From Garcia nutans (lineage: Eukaryota > Streptophyta > Magnoliopsida > Malpighiales > Euphorbiaceae): a DNA stretch of 64,000 nt. Positions within the stretch are counted from its first letter, which is position 1. Every line of letters starts with the position of its first letter. This document shows, piece after piece, positions 23,849 to 36,291 of the stretch. The notes beneath the pieces were generated by a model. The model was not told where the DNA came from. It worked only from the letters and a program-made list of their open reading frames with translations, and searched no databases. Where the stretch lies: assembly GCA_947685225.1 (NCBI GenBank), contig CANTUV010000035.1, positions 3,603,501 through 3,667,500 on the forward strand, read 5' to 3'. The position numbers and the translations under genes are program-made.

Positions 23849-24018
23849 AGCTCACCGTGCCTCGCACACCGAGCTCTGCAGTACCCAGTCGTACATATCT
23901 CAAACAGCTCACTGTGCTTCGTACACTGAGCTTTATAGTGTCCAGTCGCTCATATCTCAAAAAGCTCACCGTACCTTGTACACCGAGCCTAATAGAGCCC
24001 TAGTTGCGCACTCAACTA
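23849..24018 (+). repeat. 57-bp tandem repeats in the element-1 leader, three units
   Basis: Units begin at 23849, 23906 and 23963, each starting agctcac(c/t)gt and ending near catatctcaaa. The matching leader of element 2 (about 37795-37910, reverse orientation) shows about two units, so copy number varies within the family. Confidence 0.7.
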
Positions 24019-25410
24019 CTATTCTCCACATTGCAACGACATGCAACATCATGTAACAACGCACTATGCCCAATAAACCAAACTCTTTATAAGCCACCAA
24101 GCTTATAAAAGCAATGAATTAAATTAAAATCAAGTAATAATTTTACAGTACCGAATTGTTTGGCGCTTTCTCATGAATCAATTTCATTTCATTTGTGATA
24201 TCAAACTGTTTAGTGCTCTCTCACACACCAAACTTTAATTAATAACTTGTATGCTTTAGTATCTTTACTCACACCCAACTTTCATTATGGATATTTATGT
24301 TTAGTGCCCTCGTGCACATTGAACTTGTATTATGTTATAATGCCCTCGCGCACGCCGAACTACTTTATCTTTCTCACTCATTGATCTACTTGTAACGCCT
24401 CCGTGTGTATCCTTATTGTAGTCCCTGGTAAAAGACCGAGCTTCTCAATTCTGGCCGAGCATCATTGCTCTAATTGAACAAATTGACATTCATTTTTTCT
24501 ACTTGTAAATTCAGGGGCCTATATGTAATGACACCTTATACGTTTACTTTTGAGCTCCCATTCTTTTGTAAATGTAAACCTCTATCTTTGTACAAAAGGA
24601 GGGGTATTAATATGCATAGTTAAATGCTTCGCCAGTCTTCTGAAAGCACGCTAAAGAGACTACTTAACATAAAAGTTAAGACAATAAGGGGGGACCTAGC
24701 ACTCCTGATTAGTAATGACATTTAAAACTGAGCACTTAAGCTTATTGAAGACCCAAGCATTGACACTAGAGTTTGTCCAAGAACCAAGCTTCTCTCCTTT
24801 GAGTTGTGTGACAAATTTTATTGTTGAACCCTCTATTTATAGAGGAGACTTTAGCCATTTAAATCGACGTCCCTCATTAATGGCCTAGCCATTGTGCCTT
24901 TTTAGTTCTGCTCAATAGTTACCTTGATTACTGAAGCGTCGCTTAACCTTTGCATAATGTGTGTCCTTCCAGAATGTCAACCCATTTTCCTCGACATAAA
25001 TGCTAGGACTTCTCAAGAGGGACTAGTAGCGGTAGTCATACTACCCTTATTACCTCTGGATAGTCGAGCTTTGTCTTGAGCTCCTTGTGCTCCTTTCATG
25101 AGCTCCTCGAGTTCTCATTTTTTGAGCTTTTACAGTTCTTATTTTTTGAGCTCCCTTCTTGAGTTCTACCGTAGGTTTCTTCAGTGTCCCTGTAGTTCTG
25201 ACTGAGCTTTATTTAACTACCCTATGTCATGAGTCTTAGTGATAATGCCTCCCCTTACCGAGATCCTAGGGTGAGCTCCATACTTAAGTCCTACATGCCA
25301 CACAGCATTCTTGTATCATGGTCCACCACTCTCACTTGGTCTCGACTGAGCTCCCTTGTATAACTTGATTAAGTCTTGACATAAATGTCAAAAGACTTGA
25401 GGGGGACTAT

Positions 25411-25845
25411 TGATGCTACCCTTCTCTTATTGAGCTCTTTTACAGAGCTCTATGTCTGGTCATCCTCATGACTGAGCTCTGAACAACATGACTGATCTCG
25501 ATACTGGGCTCTCCCTATCCTATCTAGCTCTACATGTTCGACCAACACTCCCCTGACACAGCAGTTGTACGGCCCTGGCACACCCGCAAATACTTGACAA
25601 TATATCAAAGGTTGTCTCCTCCTACCAACTATAAATAAGAGTTACCCCCCTCAGGTAAACAGTTCCGCTCTTCTCTTTTATCTCTCTTTACTCGAAAGAA
25701 CCAAGCTCTGATTTAGACATCAGAGTCTTCTCCCAGGGAGTCTGGTCCCTCCTCTCTCTTATCTTATAGATAGGAGAGCCACAGCAGCAGCAGATTGAAT
25801 CCCGAGCCTGATCTAGGACACCTGAGGTTGCCCTATCATCAGGCA
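25411..25845 (+). repeat. 3' LTR of retrotransposon 1
   Basis: Begins tgatgctacccttctctt and ends ctatcatcaggca. It is collinear with the 5' LTR but clearly diverged, mostly by transitions, indicating an old insertion. Confidence 0.8.
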
Positions 25846-25850
25846 GCAAG

Positions 25851-26599
25851 TAATTGTTACAGGTTTTTATCATATTTTTGTTTCAATTGCAAATTTTTTT
25901 AAGAAATGAACTTACGTGAAAAATAATTAATAAAATGATTTTTTAAGAAATACAATTATGTGAAAAAATTAATTAATAAAATTATTTATTATATATATTT
26001 TTAGCACGTTACTTAAGATGAAAAGTTTATAAACATGTATACACATATAATTTTATGATATAAAAATAATCCACATATATATCCAACATTAAATGACTTA
26101 AAAATCTTTTTTTTTTAATTATAACAAGGAGTAAAACCTTAAGTATTTATCATCACTATTCTAGGGTAGCTCACACCAGCTTAATCACGCTCTAAGAAAA
26201 TCTTCAGCCCATTTGGCATGCTTTGCAAGATATGAACACTAAACACAAATTCAACATCATATGATGCTAAATAACCGCACTACCATTAGCTTCTTTTTTA
26301 TATGTGATTAACTTTCACATACCAATTTCGATTGAGGATGTACTGAATGTTAAATAGAGTTTAGCAAAATTATCCGAATCCGACCGATTTGACTGCAACC
26401 TAATCAATCATAGTAATTAAAGATGATTGAATTGATCATTTTTTGATTATATGTTTATGAATAGATCTGTCTGAATCCAATAAAATATGATTATTCGACC
26501 AAATCTGATTGAACCGACCCATAATGATCAGTTTTTAAAGATAGATTTTTTTCGATTGATTAATAGAGATCAGATGAAGTAACCACTAAAACACGACCA
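25851..26599. other. AT-rich spacer between retroelements
   Basis: No gene or terminal repeat was recognised. Confidence 0.4.
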
Positions 26600-26945
26600 C
26601 TACATATCTTTAATGTTAGATACTAAGGAGGAGTAGCCACAATTTCTAACTTTATTTTTTTGAAATAGTTGAACAATAAATTGGTTGTCCATCTCCACAT
26701 TCAATACGCTAATTCCTATTTTCCCTGTCAGAACTAACTCTTAATAAGCCCCCCATAATTATGCCTTAGTGATTGGACAAGTCCCAATGTTCATCACAAA
26801 TCCATCACTCCATCTTCTATATGAATCTCGAATAAAACTACCTGAATAAGTAAATCCTGAACCACTCTTCCAAGCTTCATTAGTGTTAAGTTTGAACCAA
26901 TCCTTATTGGGTGGGATCCAACCAATGAGTTACTCATACCTCCTT
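26600..26945 (-). pseudogene. Decayed RNase H domain of a non-LTR retroelement (fragment 1)
   Basis: On the minus strand from about 26937 the frame reads GWIPPNKDWFKLNTNEAW, SGSFIRDSYRRW, NIGTCPITKA, LWGAY and VEMDNQFIVQLFQ. This is the pattern of the plant RVT_3/RNase H domain (W.KLNTDGA, GGVIRD, KAELW, E.D). The frame is interrupted by at least two stop codons (after ITKA and after LWGAY), and the catalytic Asp of NTDGA is Glu-shifted (NTNEA). It is a dead fragment. No poly(A) tail or target duplication was seen. Confidence 0.7.
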
Positions 26946-27141
26946 GACAAAAATTTAAGAGTTCCAAATTTATAGCTTTCCAGAGAGGTTTAGACCCACA
27001 AATGGCCGTTGGAATCAATGTTCAAATGATAATGCATGCATATTATGGGAAAAAATATGATATAATAATATGGTTGATGAAAAAATTATATTTAATTAGA
27101 GAAAATTAAGTAAAAAGTTGCATATTATTACTAATAGGTTA

Positions 27142-27572
27142 TGATGACGAGGCAACCTTGGGTGTCCTATCTCAGGCTCGGGTTCGGTTTACTATTGTTG
27201 TGGCTCTCCTACCTGCAAGATAAGAGAGAGAAGGGACCGGGCTCCCTGGGGAGAGGCTCTGATGCCTAAGTCAGAGTTCGGTGCATCCAAGTAAAGGGAG
27301 ATAAAAGAGAAGAGAGGACCTATTTACCCAAGGGGGTAACCCCTATTTATAGTTGGTGGGAGGAGACAACCTTTGATATGGCGTCGGCGTAATTTGCGAG
27401 TGTGCTAGGGCCGTACAACTACTATGTTAGGGGAGTGTCGATCGGACATATAGAGCTCAGTAGGATAGGGAGAGTCGGATATCGAGATCAGTCATGTTAT
27501 TCAGAGCTCGATCGCGAGGATGACCATATATAGAGCTCAATATAATAGCTCAGTAAGAGAAGGGTAGCATCA
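27142..27572 (-). repeat. 3' LTR of retrotransposon 2 (left end in window)
   Basis: Starts tgatgacgaggcaacc and ends gggtagcatca in plus orientation; TG...CA bounded. By eye well over 10% of positions differ from the other LTR, largely transitions. Confidence 0.82.
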
Positions 27573-28306
27573 GTAGTCACCCTCTAAGTTTTTTTGACAT
27601 TTATGTCAAGACTCATTCATGTTATACAAGGGAGCTCTGCTGGGCCCAAGTTAGAGTGGTGAACCATGATACATGAATGTTGTGTGGCATACAACACTCA
27701 AGTATGGAGCTCGACCTAGGATCTCAGTAAGGGGAGGCACTATCACTAAGACTCGTGACATAGGGTAGTCAAATAAAGCTTGATCAGAACTGTAGGGAGA
27801 TTGAAGAACCCCAAGGTAGAGCTCAAGAAGAGAGTTCAAAAAATAAGAACTGTAAAAGCTCAAAAAATGAGAACTCGAGGAGCTCAGAAAAGGAGTACAA
27901 GGTGCTCAAGACAAAGCTTGGCTATCCAGGGGTAATAAGGGTAGTATAACTACCACTACTAGTTCCTCCTGAGAAGTCCTGGTATTTATGCCTAGGAAAA
28001 TGGTTTGACATTCTAAAAGGACACACGTCATGCAAAGGTTAAGCGACGCTTTGGTAACCGAGATAACAGTTGAGCGGGAATTAAAAAGACGCAATGGCTA
28101 GGCCATTAATGAGGGACGTCAGTTCAAATGGCTGAAGTTTCCTCTATAAACAGAGGGTTTGACAACAACATTTATCTCACAACTAAAAGGAGAGAAGCTC
28201 AGTTTGTCTGATCTAGTGTAAAGTTTCAAGGTTTGAGAGCTCGGTTAAAGAGGTTAGGTTTAAGTTTTCTGTTTTTAAGTTTTTGTATTTCAATTGTAGT
28301 AGCAAG

Positions 28307-29187
28307 ATGGTGCGAGTAACAATGAGTTTGGCTCTGCTAGGAGAGGCAGGAGAGCAGGGCTCTCCAAGTGCTATGGGTGAGGGGACCCATCATGAGGAAG
28401 GGGCTCGGGTTGAGACTGGGTTGGCCATGACCGAGCTCACCGAGAAAAATGTCATAAGACCTCTAACTCTGATGAATAAGGAGGAAGAAGATGCATTCAG
28501 AGTTCAACAAGTTAATTTGAGCTCAAAGAAGGCTCGGGTGAGGGACATTTGATCCTCATTAACAGAAATAGACTTGGCAGGGATTTGAAAGAAATATAAA
28601 ATATCAAAAGAATACAAGATGCTCATCCCTAGAGAGGATGTCCAAGCCTATCATACACTGCCTAAAAATCAACTAACGATTTTTAAAGAGGATTTGAGAT
28701 CAAGAATGAGGTTCCTTCTACGCCCCTTCCCTCGAGACTTCCTGAACTATCACCGGATAGCTCTTGGCCAACTCAGCCATAACGCATAGTGTATCATCAC
28801 AAGGTTTGAAATTCTATATGGGTTGTTCGGAGTGGTGCCTACCTCTGGAGTACTGAGTGCTTTTAGCATGGTCAGATTACGCTTGAGAGCATATAAAGAT
28901 TTTCTTTACTTATAAAGCCAGTCCAAGCTCACTATGTTCAAAGGAAAGCCAGACTCAATCAAGGCTTGAAAAGACCGATTCTTTATTTTAGAACACGAGA
29001 GATTCAGCTGCCAAAATATTTGGTATATTGATCCTAGTGGTGAACAAGTGACCAAAGCGAAACTTAGCGACAATGAGGTCGCGACATTTATAACTGTAGA
29101 GTAAGACATTTTGAAAGAAAAGAGAAATGTCATTGCCCTAATAAGAGAGTACTTCCCTCTTGGGAGAGCTCCGAAGGAAATTCAATC
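28307..29187 (+). pseudogene. Antisense retroelement gene, N-terminal part (putative gypsy-type transposon protein)
   Basis: The frame starts MVRVTMSLALLGEAGE and, read through about six stop codons in the same frame, gives MLIPREDVQAYHTLPKN, RMRFLLRPFPRDFLNYHRIA, LGQLSHNA-stop-CIITRFEIL, FKGKPDSIKA-stop-KDRFFIL and NIWYIDPSGE. This is the pattern of the plant 'putative gypsy type transposon' proteins (Pfam Transposase_28, from memory): hydrophobic LGQL.PN.WRI block, then WKDRFFFV. Several stops (for example TGA in SIKA-stop-KDR) replace the expected Trp. The function of this protein family is not established. Transcription would oppose the LTR-driven transcript. An intron acceptor at about 29283 (gtgcag) joins a charged Lys/Arg-rich part (AERKARRSARKKARTAHEH) and a coiled-coil start up to 29674. 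Confidence 0.7.
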
Positions 29188-29283
29188 AGAAAATTAAACA
29201 TGTATACTTTATGTTCAACACTTAGTTTTTATTATTGCTTGTTTTGAATATGTCTATGCACTAAATTTTGGCTTGGCTGTGCA

Positions 29284-29674
29284 GATGTAGCCTCAAAATC
29301 AACAGGCAGAGAGCTTAAACGATTGGCTGAAAGGAAAGCTAGAAGGAGCGCTCGAAAAAAGGCTAGGACGGCTCATGAGCATCCGAATGAGCAAGGTGCT
29401 AGGACCAGTTCCACTCGGGAGGAAGAGTCTATACTGGACTTGACTCTTCCTCCAGAAGTAATATCTGAGATCGGGTCACACATGGAGGTGAAAAACATCT
29501 TACCCCACAGAGGGATAGAAGAGGGCTTGTCTAGAACTGAGATGGCAGAGAATTTGTCAATGTGAGAAGTGGAAGAATCCTTAGCCCGCCGGCATAGCCT
29601 GGTCCGGCTAGTGGAGGCAGTAAATGACAAATTGACTGGCATGTACAACACTATGTTCTCCTTGCTACATGTCG
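29284..29674 (+). pseudogene. Antisense retroelement gene, middle part, split by insertion
   Basis: After the acceptor at 29283 the frame reads DVASKSTGRELKRLAERK, then a basic stretch, LPPEVISEIGSHMEV and, past a stop at about 29563, EVEESLARRHSLVRLVEAV and LTGMYNTMFSLLH. The reading stops at 29674 where the solo-LTR-like insertion begins. The continuation is at 35580 (GPQKVLKQIFKVIPKERCKN). Confidence 0.65.
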
Positions 29675-30327
29675 TATAATACTCTTATACTTTATATATA
29701 TGTAATATATACACTCCATATATGTAAAATACGTATATAGAATATAACAATATCACAAATAAAGTCATTAGAAATCTTATCAAAATTACCAGAAAAATAA
29801 TTTATTTCTTAAATCATATTTTTTTAAGTAAACCAATATACACATTAATAATTAAATATTTAAAATAATAATTATTAATAAAAATCTCTAAAAAAAAATT
29901 TGTCAGAGTTTTATCTATAATTTTAGTATTTTTCAAATATCAAATACTCAATCTACAGTTTGAAAAACACTCCCAAAAATATTATTCATCCATTTTCATT
30001 CTTTCAACCAATAACATTAAGAAGTTTCACAATCATATATACAAATTACTTTAAATACTTAGACAATATTTTTACAAAAAAATATAGTTACAAAATATAC
30101 TTATAACATTTTATAATGTACATTTGCATATATAACATTATTTTCAAACATGATTTTTATACAAAATTCAAACTCTATAGTTCATAAATAAATACACGAA
30201 TACAACACTATTAATGTTGATCTTGTGACACCTATATCTTCAAGTCTCAATTACTCACCGGCTCACTTGCTTTGTGCCCCTAATACCTGTGCGATACAGA
30301 CTACTGAGCTAAGTTCGAAAGTTTAAT

Positions 30328-30330
<3 letters not shown>

Positions 30331-30361
<31 letters not shown>
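30331..30361. repeat. (TA)n tract
   Basis: Uninterrupted TA dinucleotides of about 31 bp within the outer solo-LTR-like copy. Confidence 0.9.
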
Positions 30362-30365
<4 letters not shown>

Positions 30366-31809
30366 CATAACAATACAAATTACACCCATATTTATTATTC
30401 TTTTTTTCAAATTATAGTTTTAAGGTATTTTTATAAAACTTTTGTTAACTTTTATTCCATATCTAATATATAAATCATATCATCAATTCATCAAATACAA
30501 AACTTTTACATACTTATTGGCTCAATTTTCCTATTCAATCACCAAGTCTAGTGCACATATTATCAATTTCATGACCCAACTCTGCTCAGGTCATCTTAGT
30601 TTTTAGAACTAACTCTGCTCAGGCCTATTAGCATATGCATTATTATTCTCATAACTTAGTCGCAATATATTATCGTATATTATTTATCAATTTATCTCAT
30701 ATAATTTATCTTTTCACAACTAAATCGTCATATACCATTATTCACAGCACAACACACACATATATATATAAACACATCACAAACACACATATTGGGCCCA
30801 AATAACCATGTACAATCTTCCAGTTTCAGAGATATTGTTATGGTTTATCGCGACACCGAAAATCTAAGTATCGCATATGTCCCATGTTGACACATCTGTG
30901 TCTAGCCCCGAAGGCAAATAATAATGGCACTCAGTGTCTAGCCGAAAAGCAAATAATAGTAACGCACAACATCTAGCCCGAAGACAAATCATATTAATAA
31001 CATAAAAATAATTCTTTGGAACAAGATATTATATAAGATAACCACACATTTCATTACATTTTCATTTTACATAATCATTTTCATCATTCTCATTTTCATT
31101 ATGTTATATTATCTTTCAACATATTCAATTATACTTTCATAACGCAATGCTCATTTAATCTTAATATTTTTTCACAGTTTTCAAGTGATCAATCTTATCA
31201 TGATCACTTTCACATTTCCACATTCTCAACGATCATTCCTACATTATTTTCACAATTCATAATCATATACATAATTCACATTATATTGCTACTATTAAAT
31301 ATGAATATTTATTTTATTACTACTAGTTATCTCATAATTCTCTAATTTATACACAACATTAATACTAGCCATAATTCTATGATTTTATATCACATTCATA
31401 AAACATTACACTTGTCCATATTTTTAACATTATATGATTACTACCCATCTTTTCCAAGAGATAATCACTTCTCATGATCACTTTACATTGAATCATGCTT
31501 TAGTTATTTTTCATATATTCATCACTATTTTACTATCACATTATATAGCTAAGAGTCATATTCACAATGTGACTCTTTCTACACACATTTAACACATCTT
31601 TCAATATTCTCAATTTAGACATTTTACAACATAATGGTTCATTTCATAATTTTTGTATATTCTTTCTCATTTCTTAACACATTTTTTATTTCTTGTATTT
31701 TTTAATTATTTTTTTTAACATGTTCCACATTTACTATATTATACATATGACCACTATCATAGCTATTTATAATGGCTCAACTTACAAATCTTATGTATTT
31801 TACATACTA

Positions 31810-34511
31810 TGTAATACCCTTATACACTATATATATATATAATATATACACCTGATATATATAAAATATGCATATATAATATAAGAATGTTACAACCCAG
31901 TTTTAATAAAAATATCATATTTTCAAATTAATATTGCATACATTAAAATATACTTTTGTAAGTATCTAAAAAAAATCCTCATTAGTTTTAAGTACCAAAA
32001 ATAAATATTTTATATAAAATTTTATTAAACAAATTCGCCAGAGTTTTATCTATAATTTGGATATTCTAAAAATTTTAACATTTTACAACCTACAAAAAAC
32101 ACACTCTTAAAATAATTTCAACGTTATATACTTCCAAAACTCCATCAATTTTTCCCAAAAATACATAAACACACATATATACATATACATAACTATTATT
32201 TACAAAAATATAATATCAAGTTTTATAAATTACATAATTTACATAATTATAACATAATATACATATTTAAAAGTTAAGCTGTCAAAATAAATATATTACA
32301 TGCTTACATGGTCCTGGTTTGTGGCGACCAACTCAAAACTCTAGAAAATAGGGATACTCTACACCTTCTCTGATCCAGCAAGACTTTCTGCAATAACCCT
32401 ATTATCTGCGTGACACACAAATTGCGCTAAGTAAAATTGCCTAGAGGTACATACTTTTAAATTAAGAAAATAATATGAATAATGCAAAATGCATTTCTTT
32501 CAAAATATAAACTTGACGTGCAATTTCCATAATGCAAACGACTCAATTAACACTTTCAAATAATCACATTTCTCATACACAAGCATTGGACCCAAATGAA
32601 ATTATATAATATTCAATTTCAGAGATATTATTTTGGACTCACATTTGACATTCAGTGTCTGGCCTGAAGGTAAATATATTGACGCCCAGCGTCTAGCCCG
32701 TAAGCAGTAATAATAATGATGCCCAACATCTGATCCTAAGGCAATAATAATGACTTTTAGTATCCGGCCCAAAGGTAAATGTTCGGTATACCGTATCATA
32801 CCAAACCCAATACTCTGAAATTTGATATTACATAAAGTTACACACATTTCTTAAACCATTTCACATTTTTCTCAATCTTTGGCAATTATGCTAATTTTAA
32901 TTCTTTTTCCATTTTTTCTATTATTTCTCATTAATTTTACATTTTTTCAACTTTCTAACCATAAACACAACGTGATCGATTTATACATTTATCAAGCATT
33001 TTCATGCATTTTTCATAAATATTCATTACAATGATTTTAACCAATTTCAAGTGACTCATAAACATACACAATATGCATTTCAAACTTTAAACAAATATAT
33101 CTATGCACTTTTTATGTAAATTCACACATTAAAGTGACATAGTTACCAAATTATTTAATCACAAAATATGTCAAACAAAAGCAATTTAATACATAACAAT
33201 TAAAATATGTATATACCTTTATATAAAGGTACTTTCAAGCCAAAAACAGCAATCTCACAACTTCACCAAAATTCATTTACTCACTAAGTTATTGAAACAA
33301 CAACTTACTCAATACTTAATCAAAATATGAATAACAAATACACATTAACATCATATTTTAAAGTGTTTAAGTCACCAAACATCAATTAAAACCCAATCTT
33401 TCAATTTTTTCTTTCTTAAGCCATAAGGTACTTTAACTTTGAAAAATCATTCTAACCAATTTCAAATTGAGTTTTAAGTTTAATTATGTCTTAAGCAACA
33501 CATATAAACACATATTAAACCATAAAACTCAATTTAAAGGTATCCCCTTCAAAAATATTAAAATGTGCCTAAATACATTTTAATATTAAAACGTCATTAT
33601 CAATATATCTAAATTGATTTTAAAGCTTAAATATATTACAAATATTATATTTTAACACATGTAAAATATTAAAATATAATGAACAATTCTTCCATCAAAA
33701 TTCTAAAATTCAAACCCTAAGCCAACTTTAATTTTGGTTCAACATTCTAACCAATTTCAATTGGTAATTTGAACTCATTTACATCACTGACATCATTAAA
33801 CAACATCATTTCAACCATAAAACCAAATGTATAAACATTCTTTAACTAAACCAATTTTAAAACCTAATTTTATTACTACCTCTTCCAAATCCTAATCAAA
33901 CCTATCATTTTTTTCTATCCAGCTTTAAAATCATTGTCTACTTATCAAAATAATATCATTCATACCCATTTAAATCATTAAATCATCACCCATTAAAAGT
34001 CCTATTCACACAATCAAAATTTAATTAAAACTCAAAAATTTAGTAAGAAAACTTACTAATTAATGAAGTAATCACTAAATCTTCCTTCAATCTTTAAAGA
34101 ATCCTTCAAAACTCGATTCTTGGAAGAGCAAAAATCCCTCCTTTGTCTAGCAATAGTGGCTGACCATGGAGGAGGAGAAGAAGAAGAAGAAGAAGAAGTG
34201 TTTAATAATATATTTTTTAATTTTCATAACCATATATATTATTTTAATATTTTAATTAATTAATTTAATTATTTTTAAAAAATGTTAATTTTCATCTTCC
34301 ACTAATAAACAATTTATTTTTGATTTTTTTTACATTTAATTATTCACACATTGACTTTTAAAATTAAAATTTTAACTTTTGTATGTTTTGTATATTTTCT
34401 TTATATTTCACATATACATTATCTATTTTTCACTTCTAATACTTCATTTAACATTTCAACTTTTTAATTTTTTTTATTTAATTAAATCTTAATATATTTA
34501 AGGATGTTACC
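31810..34511 (+). mobile_element. Solo-LTR-like insertion, inner copy (2.7 kb)
   Basis: Begins tgtaatacccttatac and ends aggatgttacc. Flanking tacta (31805-31809) and tacca (34512-34516) agree at four of five bases as a target duplication. The start matches the start of the outer copy (29675), and the interior shares the gaaggtaaat..cgcccagcgtctagcccg motif series (about 32640-32780 versus 30890-30990). A GAA-rich tract (34165-34198) resembles one in the outer copy (34744-34770). No reading frame of note. A member of the same family as its host. Confidence 0.6.
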
Positions 34512-34876
34512 TACCAAGTAACTTTACATATACAATGCCAATTCACATTTGATAAAAATCACAAGTTTTAAGGATATGTACTAATCTTATTCCTTTTTCA
34601 AAGTCAAACCCTAAATTTCACCACTTCTACCAATTTGATTTGAATTCTTGCTTTTTCTTCAAAATTGACCTAAAATCTTTGATTTTCTTAAGTAATTTGA
34701 GGTATTTGGAAACACATTTCTCTCTCTCTTAAAATTTGCATTGAAGAAGAAGAAGAATAAGTAGAAGAAGTAGTCTTTCTTTTTAATTTCCCATCATTAT
34801 CCTTAATATATATTAATAGTTAATTAATAAATTCCACCAATCATTTTTCTTCCTTTTTTGACTTTCCTTTCTTCTC

Positions 34877-34930
<54 letters not shown>
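34877..34930. repeat. (TTA)n microsatellite, 18 repeats
   Basis: Perfect trinucleotide repeat of 54 bp inside the outer solo-LTR-like copy. It generates an artificial poly-isoleucine reading frame. Confidence 0.95.
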
Positions 34931-34933
<3 letters not shown>

Positions 34934-35579
34934 TTTCCTACACCAAATTATACTTCATGTATATGCATTGTATAGCTTATGTATATTTATATGTCTTATA
35001 TATTCAATTTATATTTCACATATATTTCAAGTATATATATATATATTACATCTATTATATATTTAATTATTTATTTAATTTACTTTTAATCTTTACTAAG
35101 CACTTCTTCCTTATTTTAACTTTATTTTCTTTCTTTCTTATTTATTTATTTATTTATTATCCTACATCATAAATTATACATATATATATATACCATTTAT
35201 GTATTACATATATTTTATGTATATGTATATGTATATGTCATATATATGTTACTTTTATGTTACATATACTTTTATGGATATGTTTATGTAATGTATATAT
35301 ATGTATGTATGTATGTATATAATGTATATTTAATATATCCATTCACCCACATACGTATATATATATATATATATCATGTGTACCCTATGTACACTACAAG
35401 CATACCATATACATATTATATATATATATATATGTATATCAAGTATATAATATATATAACCAACATACATTGTATATGTAATATGTATATACCATATATA
35501 CACTAGGTATACATTAGGTATATACAGCTCTTATACTTCCAAATACTTATTTAATTCTCCAAGATCACAGATATTACAC

Positions 35580-36291
35580 GACGGGCCTCAAAAAGTGCTT
35601 AAACAAATATTCAAAGTTATCCCAAAAGAGAGGTGCAAGAATGCATCGAAGAACTCGGAGGAGGTTGCAAAAGAAATGGTAACAATGTCTCATATGGTAA
35701 GGGATAACTTGAATATTTGAAGTTATACTCGAAGTTCGGTACAAAGGCTAATTGAATAATACTCTGCAGGTCACACAACTCTCATACACCATCGAGGACC
35801 GAGTGGCGGGCATTGCAGCTAACTTTGACCAAGTTATCAAGGATCACGATGAAGAGAAAACAAAAAGGGTCGAGTTAGAGGAGTCCTTAAAGGCCAAAGA
35901 TGAAGAGCTGAAAAGCATGCTCAAGATGAGCTAAGGCAGGCTCAAGAAGCCTTAAAGAAAAAAAAACAGAAATGTTGGGCTCGGCCAGAGAAACTATAAG
36001 GGTACAAAATGAAGAGCTACGCTCATCGAAGGAAGCTCTGAAATCTAAGGACGACAAGCTACGCCTGGCAGAGGACAACCTTGAAGCCGTCCAGTAAGGA
36101 CTAGCTACTAAGTGGACGAGGAGCAATAAGTGTTACGCTCAAAGTGTTTATGCCTACCAAAAGAATGTGTCGGATCAGTTGAAGCACGAGAATCCGGACA
36201 TGGACTTATCACGGATGATGGAGATAGACATCGATGAGCTGGTTGCAGAGCACGAGATGAACGATGATGAAGACGAAGATGAGGACTTGGA
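35580..36291 (+). pseudogene. Antisense retroelement gene, C-terminal coiled-coil part
   Basis: Continues the gene broken at 29674. It reads GPQKVLKQIFKVIPKERCKN, then after an intron-like gap VTQLSYTIEDRVAGIAANFD and DHDEEKTKRVELEESLKAKD (a coiled coil), several frameshifts and stops, and finally CYAQSVYAYQKNVSDQLKHE with DLSRMMEIDIDELVAEHE and an acidic DDEDEDEDLD end with stop near 36292. A long coiled coil followed by a short Asp-rich tail is usual for these plant retroelement proteins. At least two frame shifts mean it is non-functional. Confidence 0.65.

Larger units (their letters stand above)
23048..25845 (+). mobile_element. LTR retrotransposon 1 (2.8 kb internal-deletion derivative)
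   Basis: Two direct repeats of about 420-430 bp (23048-23465 and 25411-25845) start tgatgctac and contain a TATA-like ataaata. The right copy is preceded by a purine tract (cttgagggggactat, about 25395-25410), a good polypurine tract placing the element on the plus strand. The 5-bp sequence gcaag occurs immediately left (23043-23047) and right (25846-25850), a perfect target duplication if the LTR ends tcatcaggca. The 1.95 kb interior has no gag or pol. It matches, in reverse, the two ends of the interior of element 2 (27573-28220 and 37045-38262), but lacks everything between them. Confidence 0.85.
29675..35578 (+). mobile_element. Solo-LTR-like insertion, outer copy, itself interrupted
   Basis: Ends are tataatactcttatac and ...gatcacagatattaca, palindromic termini of the TGTAATAcC...GATATTACA kind typical of LTRs. 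It interrupts the antisense gene of element 2 between codons that are still recognisable on each side. Flanks tgtcg/cgacg match only at three of five bases. The body is in two pieces, 29675-31809 and 34512-35578 (about 3.2 kb together), separated by a second copy of the same kind. Shared motifs of the two copies include the first 80 bp, the phrase ttcagagatatt, and spaced tctagcccgaag-type repeats. No internal coding region was found, hence solo LTR is the best reading. Confidence 0.6.

Noticed and set aside
23849..24018. 57-bp repeats as a CRISPR array or satellite DNA
   Set aside because: Only three adjacent imperfect units without spacers, located in a retroelement leader in a plant genome.
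28283..28552. Plus-strand frame as an ordinary cellular gene
   Set aside because: It lies between two LTRs and, read past stops, matches retroelement proteins rather than a host gene.
29373..29651. 92-residue minus-strand frame in element 2
   Set aside because: It is the complement of the antisense-gene frame (coiled-coil region), which carries the recognisable protein pattern; no family features of its own.
34858..35506. Reading frames of 104 and 86 residues on the plus strand
   Set aside because: They are read from a (TTA)n microsatellite and tata/tgta-rich DNA inside a solo-LTR-like insertion; the poly-Ile and Tyr-rich composition has no protein-like features.
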